From the NCBI GenBank assembly GCA_022577435.1, contig JAKOON010000005.1, positions 14,850,724-14,914,723 of the forward strand: a stretch of 64,000 bases of DNA. The letters are read 5' to 3'. Both the position numbers and the translations under genes were made by a program. This document shows, piece by piece, positions 49,801 to 58,060 of the stretch. Position 1 is the stretch's first letter. Every line of letters starts with the position of its first letter. This DNA is from Embiotoca jacksoni (taxonomy: Eukaryota; Chordata; Actinopteri; Embiotocidae). The notes beneath the pieces are model-generated. The model saw only the letters and a list, made by a program, of their open reading frames with translations. It searched no databases and was not told the origin of the DNA.

Positions 49801-50501
49801 CATCTGTGTTAGGAAAGAAGAAAAGGTCATGCAGGAGGTAGTGGGTTTGATCTGTAAGTTGTTGGTAAACTAGTGCTCAGAAAAATCCACAAATCACTTT
49901 TCTTCTTTTGTTGTCAAGGTTTCATTACAAAATGAGAAGGTTAAAGTTAAATAAAAACTTTGTTTTTTTTTCAAGATGACCTATAGTGTAAAGTGTCTCG
50001 ACATGTGATGTACTGTTTGCCTAATGTTTCCTCACCTGTGATGTCCTTCCAATCTTCTGCCATGAACAGCTCCTCAAAGGTTGTGGACGTCCACTCCTCC
50101 ATTGCATATTCTGGAAAGAGACTCTCTGCTGAGCTGTCCCTCTCCAACACATCATCGTCCTCTGACGGGTCTTGGAATCGCACCATCTTCCAACTATTTG
50201 TTTTTTTCAGTTTCCTCCCCTTGCATTCTGTCTCCCCACTCTTTCGCTCAGGATCGCATGGGGTTTTTGTCCCAGTGCCTTTACTCTCTCCTGCACAGCT
50301 CTCTGTTTTAGCCAGGTTTTTTCCACAAAGCTCTTCATCTTCCTCTGCAGGCCCACAGGGCCGCTCGTTGTGACTGTCCCTCTCAGCAAGCTCAGAAATG
50401 GCCTCTCTTACCTCGGACTCGTTAGGCTTCACTGCGGGGTTCTCTTCACGACATGGCTCTGTCTCCATTTCACTACAGGGAGCGATTGACACCCTCTGCA
50501 T
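21549..50501 (-). CDS. fkbp16: FKBP8-family immunophilin with TPRs and tail anchor; 8 coding exons
   Basis: FKBP8 (FKBP38) proteins are tail-anchored co-chaperones of mitochondrial and ER membranes that bind Hsp90 and BCL2. Exons in transcript order: 50501-50036, 49803-49634, 48884-48796, 27067-26850, 24359-24178, 23933-23856, 21864-21727 and 21635-21549. They total 1428 nt, 475 aa, all in frame. Residues 1-155 are acidic and low-complexity. Residues about 158-260 form an FKBP-like fold (VFVIGDGDV, MQQGDITLLLADSQYAYG). TPRs span about 270-410 (NNLATAQLKLEQFDEAL, EPNNVKALFRAGK). A hydrophobic helix (FILGALVVALGSL) and RN end the protein. Human FKBP8 has the same order and about 412 aa. The diverged segment before the anchor suggests the fish paralogue often called fkbp16, but plain fkbp8 is not excluded. 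A second strong-context ATG lies 11 codons in. Confidence 0.9.
21727..21864 (-). CDS. fkbp16: fkbp16 exon 7
   Basis: Residues 402-447, AIHVELSKLVKRQ onward. The donor is TCA|GTGAGC. A later GTTAAA would put the anchor exon out of frame. Confidence 0.93.
22632..22678. repeat. GT/GC microsatellite
   Basis: A GT tract passing into GCGCGCGTGCGCGTGCATG, alternating purine-pyrimidine throughout. Confidence 0.9.
23340..23625 (+). repeat. Dispersed teleost repeat, copy B, with nested MITE end
   Basis: CAGGATGAACTGTAATACCG and ACTGTCATTGTGAGCTTGTT match the family seen at 18,890. Between them lies 23,493-23,530, a foreign segment ending in TTAA. Confidence 0.6.
23493..23530 (+). mobile_element. Terminal fragment of the TTAA MITE
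   Basis: 38 nt identical to the right end of the foldback element at 32,820-32,857 (TTTTGACCCGAGGACAACAG core, then GAGGGTTAA). Only the end is present. Confidence 0.8.
23856..23933 (-). CDS. fkbp16: fkbp16 exon 6: third TPR
   Basis: Residues 376-401, LLSDKGEYKEAMEVLKSALK and LEPATK. 26 codons. Acceptor ATTTTTCAG, donor AAG|GTGAGA. Confidence 0.94.
24178..24359 (-). CDS. fkbp16: fkbp16 exon 5: second TPR
   Basis: Residues 315-375. An acidic linker (AEEEEVSDY) is followed by KCLNNLATAQLKLEQF and EPNNVKALFRAGK, the FKBP8-type TPR. Confidence 0.96.
24360..26849 (-). other. fkbp16 intron 4
   Basis: 2.5 kb of AT-rich sequence with a second AT-rich hAT-like repeat copy at 25,060-25,400. No exon is seen. 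Confidence 0.75.
25060..25400 (-). repeat. AT-rich dispersed repeat (hAT-MITE-like), copy 2
   Basis: Reads in the opposite orientation to copy 1: CAACTATTTTGGTTATCAAT, AATAAACTGAATATCTTTTC and a terminal GATTAATTG/ATTAATCGAT block. Confidence 0.6.
26850..27067 (-). CDS. fkbp16: fkbp16 exon 4: end of FKBP domain, first TPR
   Basis: Residues 242-314. EPDIPAWAPLLYQLQLLDI closes the FKBP-like barrel. RIRIGNQKRERGNFHFQREE starts the TPR region. Donor AGAG|GTAAGC. Confidence 0.96.
28751..28799. repeat. (TG)n microsatellite
   Basis: About 24 uninterrupted TG units. Confidence 0.95.
29995..30240 (+). repeat. Dispersed repeat with AGGTCA blocks
   Basis: Contains TGGTGGTCAAAGGTCAAAGG followed by TCAAGGTCAC, and a 3' part with ATATCAGATGAGTCTGGACA. 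A related copy at 31,800-32,150 has the matching ATTATATGAGTCTGGAAAGA. Confidence 0.6.
31800..32150 (+). repeat. Dispersed repeat, related copy
   Basis: AAAGTTGGTGGTCGAAGGTC, ATTTCACACAAATATCTAAT and ATTATATGAGTCTGGAAAGA give the same block order as the copy at 30.1 kb. Confidence 0.6.
32632..32857. mobile_element. TTAA-flanked foldback MITE (piggyBac-type target)
   Basis: The ends are TTAACCCTCC and GGAGGGTTAA. The arms of roughly 95 nt are nearly perfect inverted repeats (AAAATGACCCGCAGCTGTGT on the left, its complement at about 32,814-32,834), leaving a short centre. No coding capacity. TTAA at both edges suggests mobilisation by a piggyBac-type transposase (inference). Confidence 0.85.
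34790..35098 (+). repeat. SINE-like repeat with GGATGGATG tail
   Basis: GGTTCTTGGTTTGAACATCG resembles a degraded tRNA B box. TCCAAAGACATGCATGTTAA, CAGCTGGGATAGGCTCCAGC and the tail TAATGGATGGATGAATGATG are hallmark blocks of a common fish short interspersed repeat. Confidence 0.7.
39255..39410 (-). repeat. Dispersed teleost repeat, inverted piece
   Basis: Reversed, it reads through CTCATCAGTCTCAGCTGCAG and TGCTAATTGGTTAATGTTAG, blocks also present (as CCCATCAGCCTCAGCTGCAC) in the copy at 49.4 kb. Confidence 0.55.
39450..39640 (-). repeat. tRNA-derived SINE fragment
   Basis: On the - strand an A-box-like TGGCTCAGATGG (39,615-39,626) and a B box GGTTCAATCC (39,572-39,581) are spaced as in a tRNA head. 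CTTTCCCAAGGACAGTTCAG lies downstream. The acceptor-stem pairing is not intact, so this is a repeat and not a working tRNA gene. Confidence 0.65.
42423..42478. repeat. CA microsatellite with CG interruptions
   Basis: About 28 dinucleotide units, with CGCACG and CGCG steps. Confidence 0.95.
42799..43612 (+). mobile_element. Truncated Tc1-like transposon
   Basis: It begins after a TA dinucleotide with CAGTGGTGTGAAAAAGTGTT. A second copy of the GTGTGAAAAAGTGTTTGCCC motif lies at 42,991-43,010, a direct-repeat layout inside the terminal region as in IR/DR Tc1 elements. The transposase start (MPRSKEIQEQ) is at 43,179. An extra A in the run near 43,252 shifts the frame, and DNA-binding sequence resumes in the next frame (ALGLQRTTVRAIIHKWRKHG, LPRSGRLTK). 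Similarity stops near 43,612, just before the catalytic region, and no right terminal repeat follows. Not autonomous. Confidence 0.88.
43179..43600 (+). pseudogene. Tc1-like transposase N-terminal half, frameshifted
   Basis: Only the two helix-turn-helix DNA-binding parts are encoded; the DDE catalytic domain is missing. One frameshift lies near 43,252. Not functional. Confidence 0.85.
45245..45425 (+). repeat. Dispersed fish repeat
   Basis: CAATTTTAATGAAACTTGGT followed by GGAAGGGTGAAACATGGGCC and ATTAACATTGAGAGAAAGGG are blocks of a very common teleost interspersed repeat. Its class is uncertain (probably the 3' part of a non-LTR element). Confidence 0.6.
48700..48720. repeat. (CAA)7 microsatellite downstream of fkbp16 exon 3
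   Basis: A pure CAA run on the + strand, hence TTG in the fkbp16 transcript, 75 nt past the exon's donor. Confidence 0.95.
48796..48884 (-). CDS. fkbp16: fkbp16 exon 3: FKBP-domain segment
   Basis: Residues 213-241, ALEECVMSMQQGDITLLLAD then SQYAYGLLG. It aligns with the FKBP12 segment GWEEGV...YAYG, with the Trp replaced by Leu as in FKBP8. 89 nt, so skipping it would shift the frame. Confidence 0.95.
48978..49004. repeat. (TTG)n tract upstream of fkbp16 exon 3
   Basis: TTG/TGT repeats passing into GATGTTGATGTT, 93 nt from the exon's acceptor. Complementary to the CAA run on the other side. Confidence 0.9.
49170..49510 (+). repeat. Dispersed teleost repeat, copy C
   Basis: Contains TGACTTTCCCATCAGCCTCA, GCATGCTGATGTTAGCATTG and CTAGCATGGCTGTAGAGTTT. 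It lies in fkbp16 intron 2. Confidence 0.65.
49634..49803 (-). CDS. fkbp16: fkbp16 exon 2: start of FKBP-like domain
   Basis: Residues 156-212, RLLRKKLLES through VSVKMQCVLED to VFVIGDGDVNQ, parallel to the human FKBP8 segment beginning GLLRKK. Acceptor CCTAACACAG, donor CAG|GTGAAA. Confidence 0.96.
50036..50501 (-). CDS. fkbp16: fkbp16 exon 1: acidic N-terminus
   Basis: Residues 1-155, rich in Glu, Ser, Lys and Asp with no fold recognised. It ends EDWKDIT, equivalent to FKBP8's EEWLDIL. The start at 50,501 has a poor context (C at -3). The ATG at 50,468, 11 codons later, has G at -3 and G at +4 and may be used instead. Confidence 0.88.
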
Positions 50502-52232
50502 TAGTGTCCAAACAAGATGATCCTCTTTGTTGAGCCAATGTTCCCCTTATAGGTGCAGGTTAGTTGTCCCGTCTGCCACCTATTCTCTGTCAAAACAAAA
50601 AAAATATCTCCACGACGTAATATTTACAAAAGTCCATGTTGGGTTTCAGCAAATCCAACTCAGTATGCTTCCCTAAATCCTGGCTTTGTCTATGTTTTTA
50701 TTAAAAGATTAGTCCCGCCTGTAGCTACGCAGTTCCTGCTGATCTGTTACCCTTTGACCTCTCGTCTCTTCCACTTGTATCCGTCGCGGTCAACGTGGTT
50801 CAGTGATGTGGAAGCAGCAAAAAATGATCGGTGTAAAGAAACTGTGCAGCGCAGCGAAGCATTCTCAGCGAGCAGGCTTGTGCAATGGTAATCTACAGGA
50901 TTAGAAGAGAAAAACCTAATCTGCCAGAACGTCTGTAAGCTTCTTAATGACTTCATCGTGGTGCCCCATAATGCAGCTTCCATGAATGCAATATCTACCA
51001 GGAGGATCTCAAGAGACGCAGGCTCTAACTTAATTTACTTTGAGTTGCATTGGGGATTGTTATTTTGAAGAAGTGCCACTAGACGCACAGATGAGCCATA
51101 AAACCCCACAAACACAACACCGGATTGCAGTTTACATATAATCAGTTTGAATATATATTCACAATTATTCTTTAAAATCTGTAAAGAAGGCAATGTTCTT
51201 TAACCCATCATAGTTTGACAATTTATACGGTGGATTTTTGCTGTAATTCTGAACTTCAATTCAGACCTCAGATAGAATCATTTATGGTGTGTGTGCATTT
51301 TAAGGTAGACGAGGTCAAGGATTATTTTTTGGAAAAGTAATTATATTTGTTCTACACTGCCACTGAGATCTATCTCATAAAAAAGCAGTGTATCATAATT
51401 TAATATAAAAGCTAAAGTCTTCTGGCTCTGTTCACGTTCACAGAGGTTGACGTGATTATGACAGTATAGACATTATAACACAGAGTTTGTGAAGCAGACA
51501 TCAGCACATCAGGTGGACAACTGGACTAATGTGAAACTAAATATAAACTGCTTTCCTGACTGTGAGGCTGCTCTTTAATCTACGGTGAAAGCATGTTGTC
51601 CATCAGGGATTAAAGTAATCCAAATTCCATATTTGCCATTTAATTTCTAAGGCGCACAGACAAAAGACGCACATGTGGTGAGTAAAATTAACTCCTTTCC
51701 AGGGATTTGTACAGTGTTTGTTCTTTCAGAGTATTGTGCTTTAACACAATTTAAAGATATTTTTTTTCACCTCACTTAAGTACTTTAATTTAAATGTAGT
51801 TCAGGAGAAAATATGTACTCATCACTAAACTGCATTACTTGTATTAGAGTGCTAGATTTCCAATATTATTCTCCTTTAAACACTCTATGATCTGACAGAA
51901 TATGCACTAAACTATCCAACATTACGGACAATATACAATTAAAATGACCTCAACCTTAACTGGTCTTATTTAAATGGTACTTATACGTGAATATGCCATC
52001 AGTTTAGATTGTCAGCATAAACTTAATGTTGAAAATATTTGCTAGTTGCATTTCACTTTCAGAAAAAGGCCACTACATAACTAATGGTTACTTTTACTTG
52101 TATAGGCTACGTTAAACTCATTTTGTTGATCATATTTATGTACTTTTACTTCAACAGAAAATAAATCAACATCACTTGTTGCACTAAAATGCCATCTATT
52201 TTTGACCCCTTGTGTCTGTATTTATACTTCCT

Positions 52233-52235
<3 letters not shown>

Positions 52236-52303
<68 letters not shown>
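52236..52303. repeat. (GT)34 microsatellite
   Basis: A pure GT array about 300 nt upstream of the ell2 start codon. Confidence 0.97.
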
Positions 52304-52304
<1 letters not shown>

Positions 52305-52448
52305 TGGCATTTACCAGGATCCGGTTGGAGAGCCCACTTGGACCAAACTCAGAGCTAAAATAGATCACAGAGCAGACAGGGAGGGCACACACGGCCGGTG
52401 CGTGACCTGGAAAGCGAAAGTAAACTAGTTTTTACTTCATACTTGAAG

Positions 52449-52536
52449 CGTGTGTATGCGTGTGTGTGTGTGTGTGTGTATGCGTGTGCGTGCGTGCGTG
52501 CGCGCGTGTGTGTGTGCGTACGTGTGTGTGCGCTAG
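52449..52536. repeat. Compound GT/GC microsatellite next to ell2
   Basis: GT repeats mixed with GCGT and CGCGCG steps, ending in GCGCTAGCGCC about 60 nt before the ell2 ATG, so close to or within the expected promoter or 5' UTR. Confidence 0.93.
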
Positions 52537-52577
52537 CGCCGCCCACCCGTCGTCTCCTTCGTGACGTTCGAGGCAGA

Positions 52578-52703
52578 ATGTCGCCAATAGCCTTCAGTTG
52601 TAGAAATGGCAGCGCTGAGACAGGAGCATCGGTATGGACTCTCCTGTGGCAAAATCAACAAAAACACCCCGAATCAAACTCTTTATCACGTCAAACTGAC
52701 TGA
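52578..52703 (+). promoter_or_regulatory. Overlapping upstream ORF of ell2
   Basis: An ATG 28 nt before the ell2 start (A at -3, T at +4) opens a 41-codon frame that runs into exon 1 in the +1 frame and stops at 52,703. If it lies in the mRNA it should lower ell2 translation. Confidence 0.4.
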
Positions 52704-52743
52704 CACTGCCATCCGGACCCTCGAAGCCTACCAGAACCTGAAG
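52606..52743 (+). CDS. ell2: ell2 exon 1
   Basis: 46 codons from the ATG to AAG|GTAAGG. Contains RYGLSCGKI and YHVKLTDTAIRTLEAYQ of the ELL N-terminal domain. Confidence 0.93.
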
Positions 52744-55700
52744 GTAAGGCAAAAACCAACCAGCTTCAACTTTGGAGCGCGCGCGCGCGCGCGCGCGTCT
52801 GTTTTACAATGTATATTTTTTTTCTGCTTTCTGTTCATCGCCTCCCAACTCCGGGGAACTGTGCAGGAAACAGCTTCCTATTAGGAGAAAAACAGTAAAA
52901 GTTGAAATACTTCCCGAGTGTTTCAAATGTCACCGAGGAAAGCGCCTGGTGGCTCGTAAATGTAGGCTGCGTTAGTTTGCTCTGGCTCTGTCACAGTGGA
53001 AGGCAGGCGAGGCTTGTTTTTTTTTTTTTTTTTATTGTGATCATAACAGGCAAATTCAGTAGACTTTGATGAATGAGCGGATTTCTTTGAATTATAAAAT
53101 AATCCCAGAGTAACATTTGTTTTGAACAGGAAAAGACAAGTTGTTGTTATTTTTGATTCTCCGCTTGTTTACCAGATCGTAATCTCCCGAAAAACAACCA
53201 AAAGGTATTAAAGTTCCCATATGACAGAGGTTCGTGATTACGCCCTAAGCTTTAAAATCCTGCTGTTTTCTCTTCTTTTATAGACGAACATTACTTCAGA
53301 AATGTATTATTTAGACTAAGGACCAACGCAGATGACTGTCGCCCATTAAATGTCTTCAAAAAAAGGCAGTTTTTCTCTGCCTGTTCCGCTCTCGGGAATA
53401 AATTAATGAACAAGCTATCAAGCAAATTATTCGACTTCTCTGAATCGGGACACTGTTTTATTGCTTTTATGGTCCATTAGATTAGAGAGAGATAATTTTG
53501 TCTATCCTAATGGTCTTTCCCAGAGCAATACTTGATAAGACAGTTCGTCCCACAGTTATGACTGCAGGAGGAGGCTCATTTGGTTCAGGCTTCTTTTTTC
53601 TTTTTTTCTTTTTCCTGAACCGTCAAAATACAAAAAGTCAATTTGCGTGTTCTCAAGCAGTCCATTTCATAGTAAAACTAGACCTGGATGTGGGACTCGG
53701 TGGGTCAGCTGCTTAGAACGATATTAGGTCCGTTGGCACGGCTCTGAAATTTGTTGCTGGGCTCTTGTGTATTGTTTTTTTTAATTTTTTTTTATTTGCC
53801 CTTTACACGCGTGGAAGCCCGCCCATCTCCGGAGCTCATTGGTCTGTGAAGCGGAGTAAACTTCAGAGCTCATACAGCCTGACAGCTTCCTCCAGGCCAC
53901 AGCAGGCAGGCAGGCAGGCAGGCAGGCAGGAGAGGTTTGCAAAAGTTTTCCAAGTCAAAGACCACCCGAGAAAATACAGCTTTAGACCGCTGGACTCCCA
54001 CTGTGGTCCTCAAGAACCGCAACCTGAGAGAGTTTCTGTTACTAGTTATGATTTATTTATGATTCTGTGGTGGAGGTGGCAAGAGGACCTTGAGATACAT
54101 AAAATTATATCCTTTTGATAAAATTAGGGCTGCATCTATAGGTTTTTATGATCATTTTATTGGACTAGTTGTTTGATCAGAAGAATATCAGAAAATATTT
54201 TAAAAAATTGAATAATCACAAAGCCAAAAGATTGTGTCCAGGAGACCAGCGACAGTTCACACTTTTTGCCCAAAAATGGTCTTAAACAATTGATCCTTAT
54301 CAAAAAAGTTGCTGCGCAACTTCCTGTTGACTAACAGTTTCAACTCTTCATAGCATAAAATCCCACAATAATAATTTTCCAAACCCAAAACTGATGTCTT
54401 CAAATTGTTTCTAATAAAACCAACATATTTACATTTGGGAAGCTAGAAATCAGTGCATTTTTGCATCATTTCTGAAAGAAAGACTTCAAGGCCTTAAAAA
54501 GTATACAGTTGTTCATAAATATTTCACATGTGATATTATATATATAAAATTGTTGCATATTAGCTTTGTGTTGATGGACTAATCAGTTAACTTCTACCAG
54601 TTTCTAATGGATGTCTCATTAGAAAGTGTTAGAGATGGCTTCATATATAAATTTCAGACAACAATAATAATATGTTTGGATTGCCAGGTCTTATTAAATG
54701 CCTTTGGCCTGTTTTTTCTTGATGCAGTTTTACGTTTTTACAATGCATTCATAAACCCTCATAGGTTTGTTGTTTTCTAATAATCCATTATGTCTACAGT
54801 TGTAAACAAGTTGAGACGGATTGTGGTTCAGACGCTCATGAAACATAAACATGAGCCAAAAGGATTCCTCTTAACCTCACAACCCCCCTAAAAATATGTA
54901 ATAATGCCTATTAATTAATATAAAATGGCTAAATGGTCCAATTTAGACCTTTGACAAGTTTGATTTAGCCCTGTGGCTGTGTCTGTAAAGTGTAACAAAC
55001 ATCATGTGCTGTAATATTTATGACTCCATTCAATATAAAAAGCTAACGGATGACAAAGAAAATCACAACAATACTCCTCGACAAGGAAGACATTTCCCAA
55101 AAGCATGAATAATAAATCGAGAGCACTGTCAATCACGGACACAGCTGTACTTCACAGATAATAGTTTCATCTATTAACCATGTATCATGTTGCCTCAAAG
55201 GGTGGTATTTCTTTTACGATTTCAATATATATCTTTATCAGTGGGGGGTAAGAAACAATATGACATTCGAGAGGTGAAGAAGGAGTTCACTGCGATCTTG
55301 GAGAACAGTGTAGTTTTCACAGCAGAGTGGGTTTATAAAAATACATTTTTAAAGAAGTATAATTGGTTTCAGAAGGTGGTTCGTCTTTCTTCTGGGATCT
55401 GTTTTTGGTCTCCATTCATTTTGAGGTGAAATCAGCTGAAACACACCCACAGACAAACATGCTCAGCAAACTGACATCAGCAAAGTTCTCTGTAGTGTGT
55501 GGATCAATTAATTACACACACTCCTCTTCAGGTTACGGCCAGCGACCTCTGAACCTTAAATGATGGCAACAGTTGGCGTTTACGTTTACCAAAGCGAGGG
55601 TGCCGTTGTCTCGAGGGAGAAAAAAAATCCACAATAGCAAGATATTTTACTCATAATGTATGAGCTGTCCGTTAGATTAAAGACGAATGTGATTCCTGAA

Positions 55701-55784
55701 TCAGTGACCAGATTCTTTTTCTCTCTCTCTCCTCAGGCATCGCTATCAAATCAGCCAGCGATTTGCTTCAAGGGGAGCCAGGGG
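52606..55784 (+). CDS. ell2: ELL-family RNA polymerase II elongation factor, first two exons
   Basis: ELL proteins suppress pausing by RNA polymerase II and belong to the super elongation complex in the nucleus. Two exons are in the window: 52,606-52,743 and 55,737-55,784, joined in phase 0 (62 residues). Exon 1 reads MAALRQEHRYGLSCG then YHVKLTDTAIRTLEAYQ, the conserved start of ELL proteins. Exon 2 (48 nt) ends FKGSQG, matching the human ELL segment FQGSQG. RYGLSCG and TAIR-LE-YQ favour ELL2; the exon 2 ending is closer to ELL, so the paralogue is uncertain. The next expected exon (with a YLSN-type motif) is not found before 64,000. The start has G at -3 and +4. Confidence 0.85.
52777..52797. 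repeat. (GC)n tract
   Basis: 21 nt of perfectly alternating G and C, 34 nt inside ell2 intron 1. Confidence 0.97.
53903..53930. repeat. (CAGG)7 microsatellite
   Basis: Seven tandem CAGG units in ell2 intron 1. Confidence 0.95.
54125..54615 (+). repeat. AT-rich dispersed repeat (hAT-MITE-like), copy 3
   Basis: Begins TAGGGCTGCATCTATAGG. GAAAATATTTTAAAAAATTG and GGACTAATCAGTTAACTTCT are internal and terminal blocks of the family. Decayed. Confidence 0.5.
55737..55784 (+). CDS. ell2: ell2 exon 2
   Basis: 16 codons, ASLSNQPAICFKGSQG, behind a strong CTCTCTCTCTCCTCAG acceptor with GGG|GTAAGA donor. Phase 0 on both sides fits exon 1 and the ELL family. Confidence 0.88.
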
Positions 55785-57581
55785 GTAAGATGTTTTGGAT
55801 CTCTCTAATGCCTCAGAAATTGAACTCTCGTATTAGCTCTGATTTGCTGTGCCGTGCACTTATGACAGTTCCTCTAGACATCTTATTTTATTCTTAAGCA
55901 TCCGATAAGCACTTGCATGCGTCCATGCAGAGGTCGGCTTTGTGATTTCCCAACTGTTGGGATGATTTTAGTCTCATTGCGGACGGTGGATTTTATTGCC
56001 TTGTGGCCTTGTTTAATTTCAGTGAGAATATGGCTGCTGTCAATCCACCAGCGCTCACAGCCTGAGGGAAAGGGGTCATTCATTTTTTTCAGTTGCACTG
56101 TGTTGTGTCAAATTGCCTGCACCAAACATACAGATACACAAACTAGGCACATAACCTACAAAAAAAAAACCACTTGAAAGTTAGAGGGCATTCCTGTGAA
56201 GCGGCTGTGAAGAAAGATGCCTGTGTCCGGCCAGATTAGCCGGGCCAGCATTACACCCTCCCCAGCTCTGCCTGCTAGGCTACTGCACATTTACCACACA
56301 ATCGGCCCTGTCTAAAAGGAGCTGTTCTAATCCCCGCAAGAGCTGATTGCATTGACGAAAGTGACTTTGCTCTGTACACAAATGCGAGCCCTGTGTGCTC
56401 ACACGGGCCCTGGAAGCCCTAAAATAGGGTACAATATAGCCCCAGGCTGCTAGCCAGGTTACTGGGTCAGGCTTGCAACTGGGGAGGCTTTGTTCAGGGA
56501 GGGGGAGGAGGTAGGGGGAGTTGGCAAACCCCAGGGAGCCCCCATGTCTCCATGCCAGTTGTCTCTGTGCAGACATGAAAGATCTGAAATACAGGAATGG
56601 TGCACAAGCGGTGGAATTTTTATACAGGAAAACGCGCTTAATATGTTCAAAACACAAACAATGTATGTAAACATATGGGACATCTGTAATGCGAACAGCA
56701 GATTATCCTGTTCATAAGAGTCTGTCTGTGAAGCAATGTTAAGTGAGTGCAATTTAAGTGTCTTTTAATCACTGAATGGGATTTGGTGATTATATCTTGG
56801 CTGGCACATTACATATTCAAATTGCTTTGCGGAATTCAAGCATTGGCTCCCTCCCCCTCTGACAATAGTCCCGGAGCTGGACTGGACGATTGGGCATTAA
56901 TGAGGTAGCTTCAACCATTGGTGGTGGGGGAGGCCAGATTAAGCCGTTAGTTGGGGGAGGATGCTGGTGAACATGGCAGTCTGGCATACAACAGACCATG
57001 AGGATATGCAGTATCTATGTCTCTGGGTTGAAGGGTCGCAGCATCACACATGTAGATACTCCACGAGGTTTCATTTGCTAGATAAGTGGTTGCTGGAGCT
57101 CATCTATTCCCCAAAAGCAGCATGATGTTCAGGAGGTCATGTGTCCACTGACAGCTGCCAACTGTAGAGCTTGATCACAAAAGCCACGACTGCTTCTGTC
57201 TGATCTTTGTCCTTGCTGGCTCATGTCACATTTCCTGCAAAAGGGGGCACTTCCTGGGCCACAAAAACCAGAGGAATTCTTCAAATCACTGTCCTGGCAT
57301 CACTCCAGGGCTCAGCGGTATCAGGGGCCAAAGCTCCTATCGAGAAATAGCACGCTGAGGTTTTCAGCTGCTTTTCTCTCCATCCTTGCGGCATTTAGCC
57401 CTACTATTGTAAATTGTGTGCCAAGCCTGTAATCATGCAATGAAAGACACGAGCTCTCAGAGGCCTCTGAGTCTGGTGTTCAAGGCAACTATGAAACTTA
57501 CAAATTACAATAATAAAATTCTGCTTGGCTAACCTTTGCTTTTTCTCGTCTGAGTTTGGTAAACAGACTTAAAACTGGATG

Positions 57582-57649
57582 ACATTGGAGAGTAGTAAAC
57601 TCGGGGTTTAATCAAACATTGGAGAGTAGTAAACTCGGGGTTTAATCAA
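57582..57649. repeat. Perfect 34-bp tandem duplication
   Basis: The unit begins ACATTGGAGAGTAGTAAACT and ends TTTAATCAA. Two head-to-tail copies have no mismatch (57,582-57,615 and 57,616-57,649). Confidence 0.95.
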
Positions 57650-58060
57650 ATTTTAAAAAAGCTTTTGGAGGAGTGAGAGGAAAATAAAAAGTAAAGAATG
57701 TGATGCAACAATAAAGAAATAAGAAAACTACAGAGATCATCTTCTTCGCATTTCGCAAAAGCTCGAAGTTGAAAAGAAATTAGATCCTGGATTACTTTGA
57801 AATCATCACCAGGCATTAAGGAATATATTCAGAGCTAGTCTGGGTTCCCATGGCCTGGAATTTCACATCCCAGTGCTTATTTTCCTTTGGGACTGGCAAC
57901 GCTGCCTGCTTGTTGGCATGATCTATATCCATTTAGTAAGAACAGAACCTGGTGGCTAGTTCTGACTTGTTGGATGCATTTACCTACTTAAGTGCAAAAC
58001 CGCTAGTTGTTTAAATGCACATGCCTCTCATATTTTAACATTTGTTGAGAGTTCAACTTT

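Larger units (their letters stand above)
50502..52605. other. Divergent intergenic region fkbp16 / ell2
   Basis: 2.1 kb between the two start codons. It must hold both promoters and 5' UTRs. The ell2 side carries two GT arrays (52,236-52,303 and 52,449-52,536) and a GC-rich end. No TATA box is evident. Confidence 0.7.
52744..55736 (+). other. ell2 intron 1
   Basis: 3 kb with a pure GC tract (52,777-52,797), a poly-T run near 53,019, (CAGG)7 at 53,903-53,930 and the AT-rich repeat copy 3 (54,125-54,615). No exon is seen. Confidence 0.8.

Noticed and set aside
49993..50489. + strand ORFs of up to 126 codons opposite fkbp16 exon 1
   Set aside because: Shadows of the real - strand exon, which is supported by splice phase and homology.
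55187..55429. 80-codon + ORF upstream of ell2 exon 2
   Set aside because: No ELL similarity, and phase 0 from exon 1 joins 55,737 directly. Probably intronic noise.
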